DNA from: Rostratula benghalensis | Lineage: Eukaryota; Chordata; Aves; Charadriiformes; Rostratulidae | Assembly (NCBI GenBank): GCA_013399305.1 | Contig: VXAI01000088.1 | Coordinates: forward strand, 1,829,735 to 1,893,734 | DNA: 64,000 nucleotides | Direction: 5' to 3' | In this document: positions 1 through 12,739 of the stretch, piece by piece | How the letters are laid out: the number at the start of each line of letters is the position of its first letter | Numbering within the stretch: position 1 is the first letter of the stretch | Program-made: the position numbers and the translations under genes | The notes under the pieces: model-generated | What the model saw: the letters and a program-made list of their open reading frames with translations, nothing else | The model's database searches: none | Told to the model about the DNA's origin: nothing

Positions 1-3000
1 CTTGCTTAAGTTGGTTATGGAGCAAGAGCCATGGGCAAGGATGTACTTGCGCTCTGAAAAGATAAACTGAAACCCCCACATGGATGGGTTTCCCAACATG
101 TTACTTCTTAACTGCAAAACCAGGTTTACTTTCAGGATACGTTTAAGTGAAATCCCGGCCCCGTGGAAATTAATGACTGACTTGCACCGTATGATGATTT
201 CATCCACATTTTTAACAGTCCACAAGGCTCAGCTAGAATCTAAAATCCCAGTTCCACTTTTCTGTGTCATGCATCACCCAGAAAGAAAGGCAGTGCATTC
301 AGCACTTGACTTATAACTCTGTTGATGCTGCACAAAACATAACAAAATGCAGCTGTGCCAGACACATAGCAGTACTGGAATAAAACAAATTCTTTGTCAC
401 CAGCATAGGCAGGCATAAGATGTATTCAAAAAAAACCCTCGTATGTTGGAAAAGTGTCATTTTATATTGCGTTATCATGCATCACTTAAAAACTGAAGGA
501 CCTGTTCAAATCGTAGCTCTGTTTCTGAAATATTTTCATCTAATAGCAAAAAATTCCTTTGGTGTATAAACTGCCACATCTGCTTGTAAGTCAGAGGTAA
601 ACTGCTACACTTTCCTAAAGAAAAAAAAAGTCATCTTTTCAAAATTTTATTATGTTTACATATTAAATATCTTTGTCATTTCATGATGGAAAAGAAACTG
701 CACACAGGTGTGTCTATATGTATGTGCAACTTGGAAACACAAACACGTGCATACAGGGCAGATTCCAGCTCACCATGAAATTAACCACCCCTAAGAGCTG
801 GTCTATTCCACATCTCCTCTCATAGTAAGGAGTATAAGGATGAGGATGAGGGCCCTGCTGATGTTATTCAGCGTCCTAACAGGAAGAATGTGTGCACAAG
901 CGCTGGGCTCCACTGTGCACCACAGTCAGTTTGGAGTGGGGCCCACAATAAAGCTATTTGGTGTTTGCAGATATTTTTCAAAAGAACGTGTATTTGTTGC
1001 CAAGACCTTTAGTCTCCTAAAGACATCGCAGATTTGGCAGACTTGGAAGAGATGTGGATGTCCTTTTTTTTTTTGCTTATCAGCCTCTGTTTAAGGTGCA
1101 GAATGTTTGAACTGTAGAAAGTTTTGATTTGGAGGCATGTTTGTTATCGTGCTTGAGAAGCATTAAAAGGTATTTGAAATATGTGTGAAATCCTTACAAG
1201 AGAATAGAGAATTTTCCTTTCTGAATTGAAGGCAGCTAAATTGCCATGTGACAGCACTTAACTCTTACTTTGTCAGCTCTGACCATATATAGTCAGAAGA
1301 GTTCAACTTCCTTAGCTTTAGGAGGATTATTTCTGAAATCCAAAGCAAATCTCTACCTTCAGGGAATACATACTTCATTGTACAGACTTCTTATTTTAAT
1401 TGCAGTTCCAGTCTTGGTTTATCAAGTTTTTAATTTTTTCAATGTGAGCTAAACACAAAATTTACCACCCCTAAAAATGAAACTACCACATTTGAGATAC
1501 TTTCTAGTTCAGTGTTCAGTTCAAGCATAACATAATGAGATGTGTAGGAAATATGAGGCTAGATAGTAATTCCTAAACAATACTGGCCTTACAATGTAAT
1601 ATGTATATACCCACCACTAAGACCTGTCTTTACAGGACCATCTTTTTTCACTGCCCTGAAGGGTAACACATTGTTCTCATGAGGTAGGAACTTTGGATTA
1701 AGATAAATCTTAATGCTGCTCAAGACCAAACAGGTCTTTTTCAGGTGCAAACCACAGAACTTGCAATGCAATCCTGCTCTGACCACAGCAGTGCTGATGA
1801 ATTTAGAAATTTGACTGGCAGATGGGTCTTGAGGAAGCCTATCCAAAGCTATCTCTTCCTGAGACTTCAGGTACCTCCATGCGCATCACGTGAAGTTTTT
1901 ATGACTAGTCTTAGCTTGACCTTGACTACATTGAATTTATCCTTCTGCTTCATAGTCAGGTGCATTTCAAGACATTTTAAAAACTGCTCAGTTCATTTTA
2001 ATAATACTAAGATGATTTTTTAAATTATCAGAACATTTTGGTACAATTCTTATGTACTGAACAGTCAGGACTTCAGGAGAGTTTTTGCTAGGACATTGTG
2101 AGTAAGATGCTTCCACTGTTAAAATTGCCCATTTACCAACTCTTAGGTCTTTACATTTAATCAGACATTATTCTACAAGAAAACCTTTCGATTTACTTTC
2201 TTTCATCAGTTGAAAGAAAATAGTTGAACATATTTTTGGATAGTTAAGTATCACACAACAAATGGACTTCCCTTAGCCATATGCTCATTAGTTTCGTCCA
2301 AATACTCCAATAGATTTGTGAGTCATGCTTTCTCCTTACAAAAGCTCTAATAGCACTATTACTTTCCAAATTCTAGAGAAATTTACTTTGCCTGAAAACT
2401 CTCAGCTGAATAACCATCCTCTGGTTCCATCAAATAGGTTATATCAGTAAAGGACTGGTTACAGGCTAGCTTCTGCATAAGATATTCAATTTGAGACACA
2501 AACAATACTTTCCTTCAAGTTTAGATATCAATTATTTCTTTCAGTGCTTAAGGGCTCTAATATGCCATTGCCTACTAACAATGGAGGAAACAAGAAAATT
2601 CTGCTTTTGCAGATTGTCTTTTAAATAAAACTGAGATACATATTTTGCATAACAATTGCAAGCTGAATTATATTTTGTTGTTAAACATCTGCTTCTATTA
2701 AATCCACAGTTCATTTAACAAAAATCATGACAGCTTGGGAAACTACAGACTCCAAGGGAGTAATAATATCACTGCAATGACTCTGTACAATTCAGTCTGG
2801 TCAATGTTAGCCATTAAATAGAAACCCATTTCTTTTTAGTTAATGCCGACACATTGGGTTATGACAATCAGCTTGATGCAACAAAGTAAAAGCAATAAAA
2901 CAGGAGTTAAAAACTGCTTGATACGTTCATGAAACAGATTCATAAGGAAGATTTTTTCATCTGGAGCTGTTATTTTAGTGTCATTAAATAACAAAAGAGT

Positions 3001-4038
3001 AACTCAGTCAATATTGTTCTTACTCCTACAGTGGCAATTGGTGTGCACAAAATAAATTGCTATTGGCTCTTCTCTTTCTCTCATTGAGCACTATTCCCAC
3101 ATTGTCCCCATTGTCCATGAAGATGACAGAATGCAAAGGTGTACCACCAAGATACGTGATTGTGAATGGACCCAGTGACGGATCCATGGGAAAAGTCAAC
3201 ACCACATGAAAAAAGAAGGATTAATATATATATTTTTAGTTCTCCTAAGAATGCCCACCAACACACGAGAAGACGGCATGGTTATAAAACTGCCTTGAAG
3301 GCTTCTTTTACAATAGTAAACTTAACTAGGCCTGAAACATTATGTACCATTTTGCACCACAAAGCAAGTAATCATTTGTCCAGATTTCACTTGTGGATCA
3401 ACTATCTCCTCAGACAAAAGATGACTTCTGCATTTCCACCCTAATCTCTTACAACAAAAAAACCTTCAGCTGAACAAAAGCATTTGTGCAAAAGGAAATG
3501 AAAGAAGATGACAGTTTACTGTGTTCTATTGATGTCTCTTCAGAGGTAAATTAGAAGAGGGAAAAATGTCACTGATTCCCTTTCTTAATAGGGGGAAAAC
3601 AAACCATTTAAAAATGATTCTCCAGTACGAGATAATAAACAGAAAGCACTGGGTAAACATGTTACTTGAGTATATTTAATTTGGACTTCTACATTTATGT
3701 CAGTCCACAAATTAAGCAAAACTTCCAAATGGTTTAAAAATTGCTTGAAAATGTGAAGATTATGCTTCTACAAACAGAAGAAAAAGATTTCTTGTTATTG
3801 ATGATGAAACATGCCTGATTTTGCAGCGTGCATATGTAGCTTTCATTTCCTCTGTTGGTTTGTCTCTAGCTAACGTCATCAAAACAAACAGATGCAAAAT
3901 TGAAGGCACGTAGAAAACAAATCTGCTTTAGACATCTGCAATCCTGCTTTTCTCCAAGCACCTCATTTTCTGGAATGAGATTGCTCTGGCTGTGCTTAGC
4001 ATAACTCGATAATTGTGCTGAACATAAACTCTGACAAT
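1..4038. other. Intronic sequence, nothing recognised
   Basis: AT-rich intron with short T and A runs. The longest open frames (about 92 codons at 1745-2023 and 3166-3444) show no domain-like pattern and overlap open frames on the other strand. Confidence 0.7.
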
Positions 4039-4128
4039 GGGATTACAGATGACCTCTGATATAGCAGTAATTAATGCTGCTCCCCAGAGTGCAATCTAGG
4101 CTTCAGTCTCCTATTTCCTCTTCTTCTA
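4039..4128 (+). repeat. Copy A of a diverged local direct duplication
   Basis: The segment from GGGATTACAGATG to the CTCTTCTTCT run matches copy B at 4463-4563, 424 bp downstream. The first 41 bases differ at 5 positions. Copy B then carries about 11 extra bases before the shared GCAATCTAGG and TTCAG blocks. Confidence 0.75.
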
Positions 4129-4462
4129 TCTCCTGCCACCCACACCTCCTTGCCCAGTTTGCTCTGTCAAAGGTAGCTCTCTTCAATGAATTTGTTTCTG
4201 TAGGAGCTGGTTAGGTGGATATGGACAATCATTTAGCAATCTGCTACTAAAGTGCCCATCCACTTGCAATGTGTGAAATGATGTTCTGGTCAGGCTTGTT
4301 TTTTCACAACCATGACACAAAGTTGCTAAAATCCCCTTTTCTCTATAAACACTATGAAAATTTCTTTTGCAAAGAGACGGAGGAGTAATGCAGTTTCTCT
4401 TCCTGCTGTCATGGTTTTAGTGACACAATGGTCCTCTGTTGCCAACTTCACCATTTAACAGA

Positions 4463-4563
4463 GGGATTAGAGATGGCCACTGATATTGCAGTAATTAATT
4501 CTGATGCATGTATAAAGTCCCCACCATGCAATCTAGGATTCAGCCTCCCATTTCTTCTTCTTC
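4463..4563 (+). repeat. Copy B of a diverged local direct duplication
   Basis: This is the partner of 4039-4128: GGGATTAGAGATG, GCAGTAATTAAT, GCAATCTAGG, then a pyrimidine run TTTCTTCTTCTTCC. The flanking sequence outside these borders aligns poorly. The two are therefore either an old segmental duplication or two copies of an unrecognised dispersed repeat. Confidence 0.75.
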
Positions 4564-4741
4564 CTTCACACAGAGACTTGGGCTCTCTGACTAGAAACAC
4601 TTTCCCACATGGGCCTGCAGTCCCTGGTCTGGGTTTCACATCCTTCTGATAGACATCCAGAGGGATTTTCTACACTGAGCTGTCTGCAAAAATTTCTGCT
4701 TCCAGCATAGCACAGGAGCATACGGAGACAAAGATTATGTC

Positions 4742-4760
4742 TTTTTTTTTTTTTTTTTTT
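4742..4760 (+). repeat. T19 homopolymer
   Basis: There are nineteen consecutive T. No adjacent retroposed sequence was recognised on the minus strand that would make it a poly-A tail. Confidence 0.9.
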
Positions 4761-6678
4761 ATGTAGTGATGTGTCTGAAGTGGAGGGTTGTTATTCAGGA
4801 CTAATTTTCTTAGTTCTCGTTTGGCAAATTCTCCTTTCTGCTCCTTGAGAAGAATGGATAAGACTGTAAATTCCCCAGAAAAAGCAGAGGGATTAACATC
4901 TGGGGAACTGCAACATACAGTGCAGTAGAAGATAAGACCTATCCAACAGGAATAAAAGCAAGGGAAGATATAAATTCTGATTTAGGAAATCCATAAACTG
5001 AAGACTGCTGGCAGCTGGGAAAATACAATGAAGAACCATTGCTTAGTGCTTGTCCCTTTTCTTATTCTAGTTCATTAAGCAGTCACCTCAGATCACTGTC
5101 TGAGGAAGGACTGTTGGATTGTCATCAGACCAAGTACATTACTCTTATGCTCAAAAAGAAGGGTACATCTAAAATCTCATATCTGCAAAGCTGAAATCAG
5201 AAAAAAAACCAAAACCAAAACATTTTAATGTTGCTCCATGAAGTGAGTGTTGCTGCTATGTTTGTGCTAAGCTCCATCCTGCTAACGTTACTGACAGCAT
5301 CCCTAGGCACATTCAAAATGCTTTTAATGGAACTGGCCTGGGAGAAGGACTTCTAGAATGAAGATACATTGTCTGTGGATCCCTGTCAGAGAAAACCGCT
5401 GCTTCAAATGATCTGGAAAAGTCTTTATTCCAAGATATGTCAACTATGTTACAGCCATGCCATTTCTGACAAATGTTTTTTTTGAATGCCTTTTTTCAAA
5501 ATCTCCAGTAGTGAAGATTCAACAATCCTTTTTGGTGTTTGATTGAAGTTTTTCTTATTACATTTATTATTGCTTGTCCTGATTCTCTGAGTGTGGACAA
5601 CAATGTATTTCTCTTAGCTCAGCCTTTGGTGCATTTATTTCCTCTCTTATTTTCTTTTCTACCTGGGGATGATGAATAATCACAATTTACACTGAGCACA
5701 TGGCATAGCACAAAGTGTCCTTGTTTCATGGGTTACTGGACTAACTGGAGGAACAATCCAAAATTCAGGAGAGAGTTGAGAACGCAGAAAAATGATTTGG
5801 TGAACCTTGGCTGTGATGCATCACATGGCCAATTTACAGCTACAGCAGAGAACCACTATCACTCCATGGTGACTTCAGAGAACAAACTTCAGAAAGGATA
5901 ACCTTTATCTTATTCTGTTTTCAAGGAGCAATTATGATATTTTTTTTTTAAAGATTCAATAATATTTCAGTAAGGAGTTTAGTTTCTCAAACTCCTCTGC
6001 TGAGCTCTCTCATAGAAATACATTAATGATTTTTGGCATTGTGAAAAATAGCATTTCTGCCATGTTTGAGTAGTGACATTATTCAGTTTTACATCACTCA
6101 TAGCCACTTAAGGATTACTAAAAAAATAATGAATAAATATTGAATGAAAAAATAATCTGAATAAAACAGAAATAGTGGAGTAACTCTAAAAACCTTCTCA
6201 CATGATACATGATTCCAAGTTCCATTTACTAATCCCTTGACTTTTTGGTGGATCTGGACTTGGGCAGCTGTGGGTAGAGGAGATTTGTACAGCTGCGGAT
6301 CTATTAATTACATCCTTTACTTCTAGCCATTGTAAATGGTTGTGGCAGAGAGAACAGTCAATTAACAATTTAAGCGTAATTTTGGCATGTAAAAATGAGA
6401 TTAGGAGCTCAACTGGATTTAAAAATATTATTTTTATATTTTGCTGCTGATGAAATATGTGCATTCCATATGCTTCTCCCCTCCTTGGGTACCAGTAGAA
6501 ATATTTCTTGTAATAATACAAGAAAACTCAGCAGGTTTCCAGCAACGCTAGAAAATTTGATAATGAGATACAGTGTTCTAAGAACATTCAGCCTGATTTC
6601 AGGGTAGCTACAGACAAATTCTTTCAGAGTTCCCTAGATTTATATTTACATTAACCTGTAATTAGTGACATGCAGTTT

Positions 6679-6689
6679 GGGGGGGGGGG
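6679..6689 (+). repeat. G11 homopolymer
   Basis: Eleven consecutive G sit in otherwise AT-rich intron, followed by a TGTGGTTGTTGTTTG stretch. Long G runs are uncommon and are a frequent site of sequencing or length error. Confidence 0.9.
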
Positions 6690-8949
6690 TTGTGGTTGTT
6701 GTTTGTTTATTCAAGAAGCACGGAACATGGACAAAAACTTTATCTCTGTGGCAAATACATTATCTTGTATACATTCTCTCCTCCTAAAATACATCCTAAA
6801 GGACTTGGGTTTTCTTTTCTTTTTTTTTTTTCTTCTTTGTTTCACAGGGCAACATTTGTACTAGAAAGACTAGTAATTTTAACATTGAATGCGTAAATAT
6901 ATCTTAAACTGGTAATACTACAATTTAAAGGAGATGTTAGCACTCCCAGAAAGAAAAAAGTGCAGGCTCAATAATATTCCTACCAGTGCTGCAAAATGGG
7001 GTTCACCGCTGGGAAAGATGATATCTTGCCTCTCAAATGCAGTGAGTTGCTGATGCAAAGGCACACTCACAGTTGTGCTGGCTGGTGGGAGCGCTAATTT
7101 CAAAGGTGCTAATTAAACAGGAAATCTCACTGATTTCCTTTACAACTTCTGTTAAATGCTATCAGGAGAGGTGAAACACCTGGATTCTTACCAGCTGACT
7201 GTTCTGGAGCTCTGCCTCATTCTCAGAATTAGTTACAGGATGCTGATACTACTGTTTTTTTAAAGTACTAAGTAACTGCTGCTAATATGAAGGTAGCTCA
7301 TGACATACATATCTTTCTGCTTAATGACTGCTTCAAAATCGACCTGTTCCAAAAATCAAATTTGAAAAAAACCAAACCACCAAACCCTAACCTTCTCTTA
7401 GAAGTAATACTGCAAAGACAAGGTACGGTAACACTGAAAGACAATCTGCATTTTTCTAGCAGGTCTACAATGGAAATCAGTGGGATTACAACATCAAAGT
7501 AATTAGCATTCCTGTAAAACAGCCTGACAATGAGAATGTTCGTTTGCCAGGAGTAGAGTATGTACTTTTCAAGTGGCAAATCTCATTTTGCTGCCTAGAG
7601 ACATTCTTTCTGTCTTTGTGGTTTGGTGGCTTTTTCTTTTTTTTCCCATATGAACAGCAACTGTTCCTAGAAACGCCAATATTACTCGTTACAAGATGTA
7701 TCCATTGAAATTGTTTAAAAACTACCAGCGGCACTAATATGAATTTTACATTACAATGGAAAACATATTCTTCAGAAAGAAGTAAAAAGATGGCAATATC
7801 CTACAATATACTGCTGAAGTGATATGCTAAATATGAGCTATATCCACAGCACTGAACACAAACTGCATGCAAACGACAGTTATTTAAATCTGACTACACA
7901 GAAACAGCAGTTCGTATGGGCTCTAAGCTGTTTCCACCGCCTTCTATAACACATCTAACTGGAAATAATAACTGGAAATTCAGATACTGGCATTTAGATC
8001 TTGTTCCTGGAAGTCATTTGATGTAGGTATAACATTATATTCATGTAAAGCAGCTTTAAGGATCGGGGCCTGAAGCCCTGTTAAAAATATAGAATTAATT
8101 TAAAGGTCATGGACTTTTGTTAGGGTGGAAAAGAAACTCAGAATGAAGATTCCTTGTATATGTACAGTAAAAGAAGTCTTTCATTGCTACAGTCTGTAGA
8201 AAAATAGATGTTATATTTTTAACTCCATGGTGTATTTTAAACATAAATATCTTCACACACCATTTTTAAATGTAATTTTATTTTTCCTTGTTAATATCTA
8301 TTTTCACCATATAAAGGATATGATTCTAAAATTTTTATATTAAGACATAGCTAACCAAACAAAGCAAACATAAGAGATCAAATCCGTGCAGCCCATCTTC
8401 ATACATCTAAAAGTTACCTATTTGGCCCAAACTAGCTGCTGAGGTTCTTTCTGTAATCTGTGGTAAGAAACAGGCAACTCTGACCCAGGATTTTCATTTT
8501 AATAAGAAAGTGTTTAAGTCCATGTAGTTACCTTTTCTGTGTCTACTGATGAATGAACAAGCCTAGAGCACTATCTTCAACTTAGTTCCTAGGTTTAAGA
8601 GGCTAAAATTAAGTTAAATGAACCTGAGGAGTTTTAAAAGACCAAAAAGACATTCTTTTCTGAAAAACTAGATTTACTATAGTTAACATACTTGGACTTT
8701 ATAGAAATACATCTTTTAGAAACATGTGCTAAGGAAGAGATGAATATAACATAAATCAAAAACTTTTCAGACCTTGATGTGTCTGTTGAAAAAGATGACC
8801 ACAAAAAGGTTGATGTGACTTTGGAACTGGAATTACCAAGTGATCCAAGCTGAAATACCCATGTTAAACCTCAAGAAGTTATTTGCCACAGAAATACCAA
8901 GCAACTCCTCATTCTGTCTGTATTATATCTAATGACACTGGTGTTGAGT

Positions 8950-9941
8950 CCAAGGGGTCAATAAGGTTCAATGTTTCCATTAAAGAACAAGACACCGGGA
9001 CAGACTGCACCCTCACCAACTCAGCAGATGATACAAAATGGAGAGGAGTGGCTGATACACCAGATGAGTATGCTGCCATCTAAAAGGACCTCAACAGGCT
9101 GGAAAAATGGGCAGAAGAGGAGCCTCAGGAAGTTAAATAAGGAGAAATGTAAAGTCCAGCTTCTGGGGAGGAACAGTCCCATGCACTGGTACACCGGGGG
9201 CCAACCACCTGGAAAGCAGCTTGGCAGACAAGGACAAGGTGGACAAGTTGAACATAAGAGAGTGTTGCAAAGAGCAGGTCAAGGGAGTCTCTCTAGGCAG
9301 TACTGGGGAGACACAACTCGGGTGTTGTATCGAGTGCTGGGCTCCTCACTATTAAAAAGTCATGGCCTCACTGGGGTGAATCCAGTGCAAGGCCATGATG
9401 ATTATGGGACTGGAGCAGGTGACCTACAAGCAGTCACTGGATGAGCTGGGACTGCTCAGCCTGCAGAAGAGGAGGCTCAGGGGTATGCTATCAGTGAGTA
9501 AAAATGTCTGATGAAAAGGAATGAAAGCAAATGAAGCAGACTCTCCTCACTGGTGCCACTGGCAGGATAAGAGGCAATTGAAACAAATTAAAATGCAGGA
9601 AATTCCACCTGAACACAATAAAAAAGTTTTGGATTTTTTCCGTTTATTTCCCCATATTTTATTTGGTTTTGTGTGGGTGGTTTTGGGATTTTGTGGGTTT
9701 TTTGTTTGTTTGTTTGTTTGCTTGCTTGTTTTGTTTGGTTTTGGTTTTGTTTTTATTGTGAAAATGGGCTAACACTGATATAGGTTGTCAGGTGAAGTTG
9801 TGGAGCCCCATCTATGGAAACAGTAAAATCCTGAGCTGACATAGTCCCGGACAATGAGTTCTAGGTGTCTCTGCTTAAGCAGGGAGGTTGGACTAGGGGA
9901 CCTCCTGAGGACCCTGCCTGCCTCAACCTTTCTGTGATGCC
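8950..9941 (+). mobile_element. 5'-truncated CR1 LINE, degraded
   Basis: This covers the C-terminal reverse-transcriptase region to the 3' end of a CR1 (chicken repeat 1) non-LTR retrotransposon, the dominant avian LINE. Degraded translations include an ADDTKW-like form of the RT FADDTKL motif, a PMHWY remnant of the downstream PMHQY segment and LDELGLLSLQ-like text. The 3' end reads GGTTGGACTAGGGGACCTCCTGAGG and finishes in TTCTGTGATG, a worn form of the CR1 8-bp tail repeat. Several frameshifts make it non-functional. Around 9620-9765 a T/G-rich stretch replaces the normal sequence. It lies antisense to EDIL3. Confidence 0.88.
9615..9768. repeat. T/G-rich low-complexity tract with (GTTT)n inside CR1
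   Basis: There is a run of T and G, including a GTTT tetranucleotide array near 9700-9720. It sits where intact CR1 copies have only a short ACTTTTTTACTGTGAGGG segment. It probably expanded from that T-run after insertion. Confidence 0.75.
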
Positions 9942-10146
9942 TTGATTTCAAATAGTTCTAACTCCGTGTTCTTTTCAGATCAGTGCCCACAGACTAGTAA
10001 ATTCTGGTGGCACACCAGCCCAGAGGAGCCCTTCCTGAACAGGAACAATCTGACATTGTTCTGTTGACTTTGAAATGTTATTGATTTATAAGGGATGAGG
10101 ATTTGCTGCTGAAGTACTTAATCTTGTAATATACAGTGTACATGAA

Positions 10147-10161
10147 ATAATAATAATAATA
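10147..10161 (+). repeat. (AAT)5 microsatellite
   Basis: There is a short perfect AAT trinucleotide run. Confidence 0.85.
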
Positions 10162-10268
10162 AATTATTTGTTCATTTTTTTCTTTTTGGGAGCCATTCAT
10201 AAGTGGAACAATTAACGGAAATGTGTTTGCAGTCCCATTTTTTTGGATAAGTCCCAATCAGTCACATT

Positions 10269-10320
10269 CTGTTAGGATGTGACATACAAATCACCTGTTA
10301 GGACCTGACATACAAAATTT
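10269..10320 (+). repeat. 26-bp tandem duplication (two units)
   Basis: Two adjacent 26-bp units begin CTGTTAGGATGTGACATACAA and CTGTTAGGACCTGACATACAA, at 10269-10294 and 10295-10320. They differ at a few positions. Confidence 0.9.
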
Positions 10321-10780
10321 CCACCTGTTTTCCTTTAGCAAATAAATTTTTTGCTATTAGCTGCATGGATAATCAGTGTCTTTTAGAAACAGAATAATTT
10401 CCAATTGTAGGAATTACATGTTAATTTCCAGAAGAAGGTAGAGGGCCAAGGAGGATTTTAATTTTCCTGAAGAGGGTGGTTTTGTATATCTACGCATACT
10501 ATATGTGTAAACATACACTATGATAGACTGAAGAAGAGCTGCAATCCTAAATTACTGAAAGCACTCTGTCTCTGTGCATTCAGTTTGCTCCAGTAATATA
10601 GAAAGCAAACACATTGTGTGAAGGACAGTTACATATCCTAGCTCATTATCCTATTAATTGTCTCGTGGATTGGCTTCAGTAGTCCAAGAGCACTGATTGC
10701 ATTGCACTGGCAGAGCTGGAGATTACACAGACATGGTAGGAATATTCCTATATGCCTGTTTTTTGAACATATTGGCCACC

Positions 10781-10796
10781 TTTTTTTTTTTTTTTT
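10781..10796 (+). repeat. T16 homopolymer
   Basis: There are sixteen consecutive T in intronic sequence. Confidence 0.9.
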
Positions 10797-12739
10797 GTCA
10801 AGCACATTCTTACTGCCATCTCACCTGCTCTTAAGTTCATGACAGGGTGTATTTTTTCCCCTAGTGAGGTGCACTTATGGCTTATTATGTCATCTCTTAA
10901 AACATCACTTCTAAACACATGCAAAGCCTAAACCCTTCATAGTAGCCCCCTACAGAGCTAGAATTTAACTTGGAATGAATTCTAAACTGTTCAACTGCTG
11001 TGTAAGGAACACAGACTTTTTACATTTTAAAAGTCTGCGGATCTCTAATATGAAAATTAAAAACACTGTTGCACAAAAGAGATGGTATACTACTGCATCC
11101 ACATTAGCAATAAATCTGTTTTTGCTAGTTGAACCTTCACCCATAACTAAAAATCTCCAGCTTAAGAGCAGTAGTGCTTTAAACTTGAGATATTCAACCT
11201 CTCATTTTTTGGACTGGAGTTTGGATTGTGGGTAGCATAACATAGAAGGGACAGAGATGCAGACCACAGGCTCAACTTTGCACGTTTTAGCTATTGGCTA
11301 TCTAAATCATTCTGCAACTCATCAAATTATTTGTTTACTCCATGCAGCTCAAGTGTTTTTTCCACAATCCAGCATTGTGATCTGAATGATACTGAGTAAC
11401 TTGGTTGTTAGCAACTCTTGTTAATTGTGGTTCTGAAAACTAATCCTTCAGGCAAGATCAAATCAATTTTTTTGTTCCCATTGAAGGAATTTAATCAGCG
11501 CTTCCACTGAGACAAGGTAACAAATCTTGTATTCTTCTTTCTAGTCCACCACAATGCAAAATGAAACCACCAAACAGAACTTAAAATCCCACATTTTGTT
11601 TTGCATTTCAATGGACTTGGAATACACAAGTTGTCAGTGATTATTTTAGATAGATTTTATCTATTACAAGATTAAAAAGTTAAAGTCACAGGATTTATAA
11701 CTTCCAGGCAGCTCCCAACTACACAATGAAATAGTACATTTTTGCCCATCCCTTGTAAGTTTATAGAGCCTTCCAGCTCTGCAATCTCAATAACAGAAAG
11801 CATGTATCTCCATTAGCTTGCTTCACAAATTTAAAAAAAAACCAACAAAACAAAGTAGATTTTCTTGACCTATTAACATCTTAATTATTAGTGCTCTGAT
11901 TTCTGAAGTGGGATCCCAAGTATGTTAGTAGCCCATGTGCTACTGCAGCACTGAGGTGAAGAATATTATTAATCTTGTTTCATGCCTTCACATAATATAC
12001 CGTATGTCAAAGGCAACATCTTTACCCATTTGCATCAGTAGCAACTAATGAGCACATAGACATTTCCAGACAAGCAAAGTTTTCAAATGATGTTGTGCTA
12101 AGCTACAAGTCTCTAGGAGGTGACATGAAAATGAAGTGATTAGTTATGTTCCATGCAAGAGAGGACAGCTTTTCAGACAGTAATGGGAAGAATTGCTACC
12201 TATTTGCTGACACGTCCAAAGAGATTAAATGCTTTTTATGCTGATGTAGCATCTGAGCCAAGAGCAGTGCATTCTTCTGTTACCACACTGATTAACATGA
12301 TTAACATGTATGTAAGCAATGGCTATCAGACCTAATCACATATAAAGAAATAAGATGTTATGTTCTACTTCTCAATAGTGCCACTATTGCTAAGTGGCTA
12401 TCATGCACCTCCATTTCCAAATCCTCTCTTCATACTTTTATAGCAAGGTTGTAAAATTCACTTTCGGCCTTCATTTGCTCTACAAGCTACATGCTGAGGA
12501 CACAGGCTGAATATAAAGTTAGGCAATTCATAGATAGTCTGAGGATTTAAAAAATGGAAACGAAAGGATTTTTTAATTACTTCGGCACCTAATAGAGATT
12601 TGGTTTTTTCAGTGCTAGTAGGATTTAATGATGTAGAGTTTTACGATTTGTGCCTAGATTTAAAACTGGATCTAGTGACTACAGAGGTGCACCAGTAGAC
12701 CAGTGCTACACTTGCATCTACAAAAAACAGGTCTAAGGT

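Larger units (their letters stand above)
4564..8949. other. Intronic sequence with homopolymer runs only
   Basis: Apart from the T19 and G11 runs I see no repeat or exon. Open frames up to 107 codons (6198-6521, minus) have no recognisable composition or motif. Confidence 0.7.
9942..12739. other. Intronic sequence between two LINE relics
   Basis: It contains the 26-bp tandem pair, the AAT run and a T16 run. No exon-like or repeat-like sequence was otherwise recognised. Confidence 0.7.
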
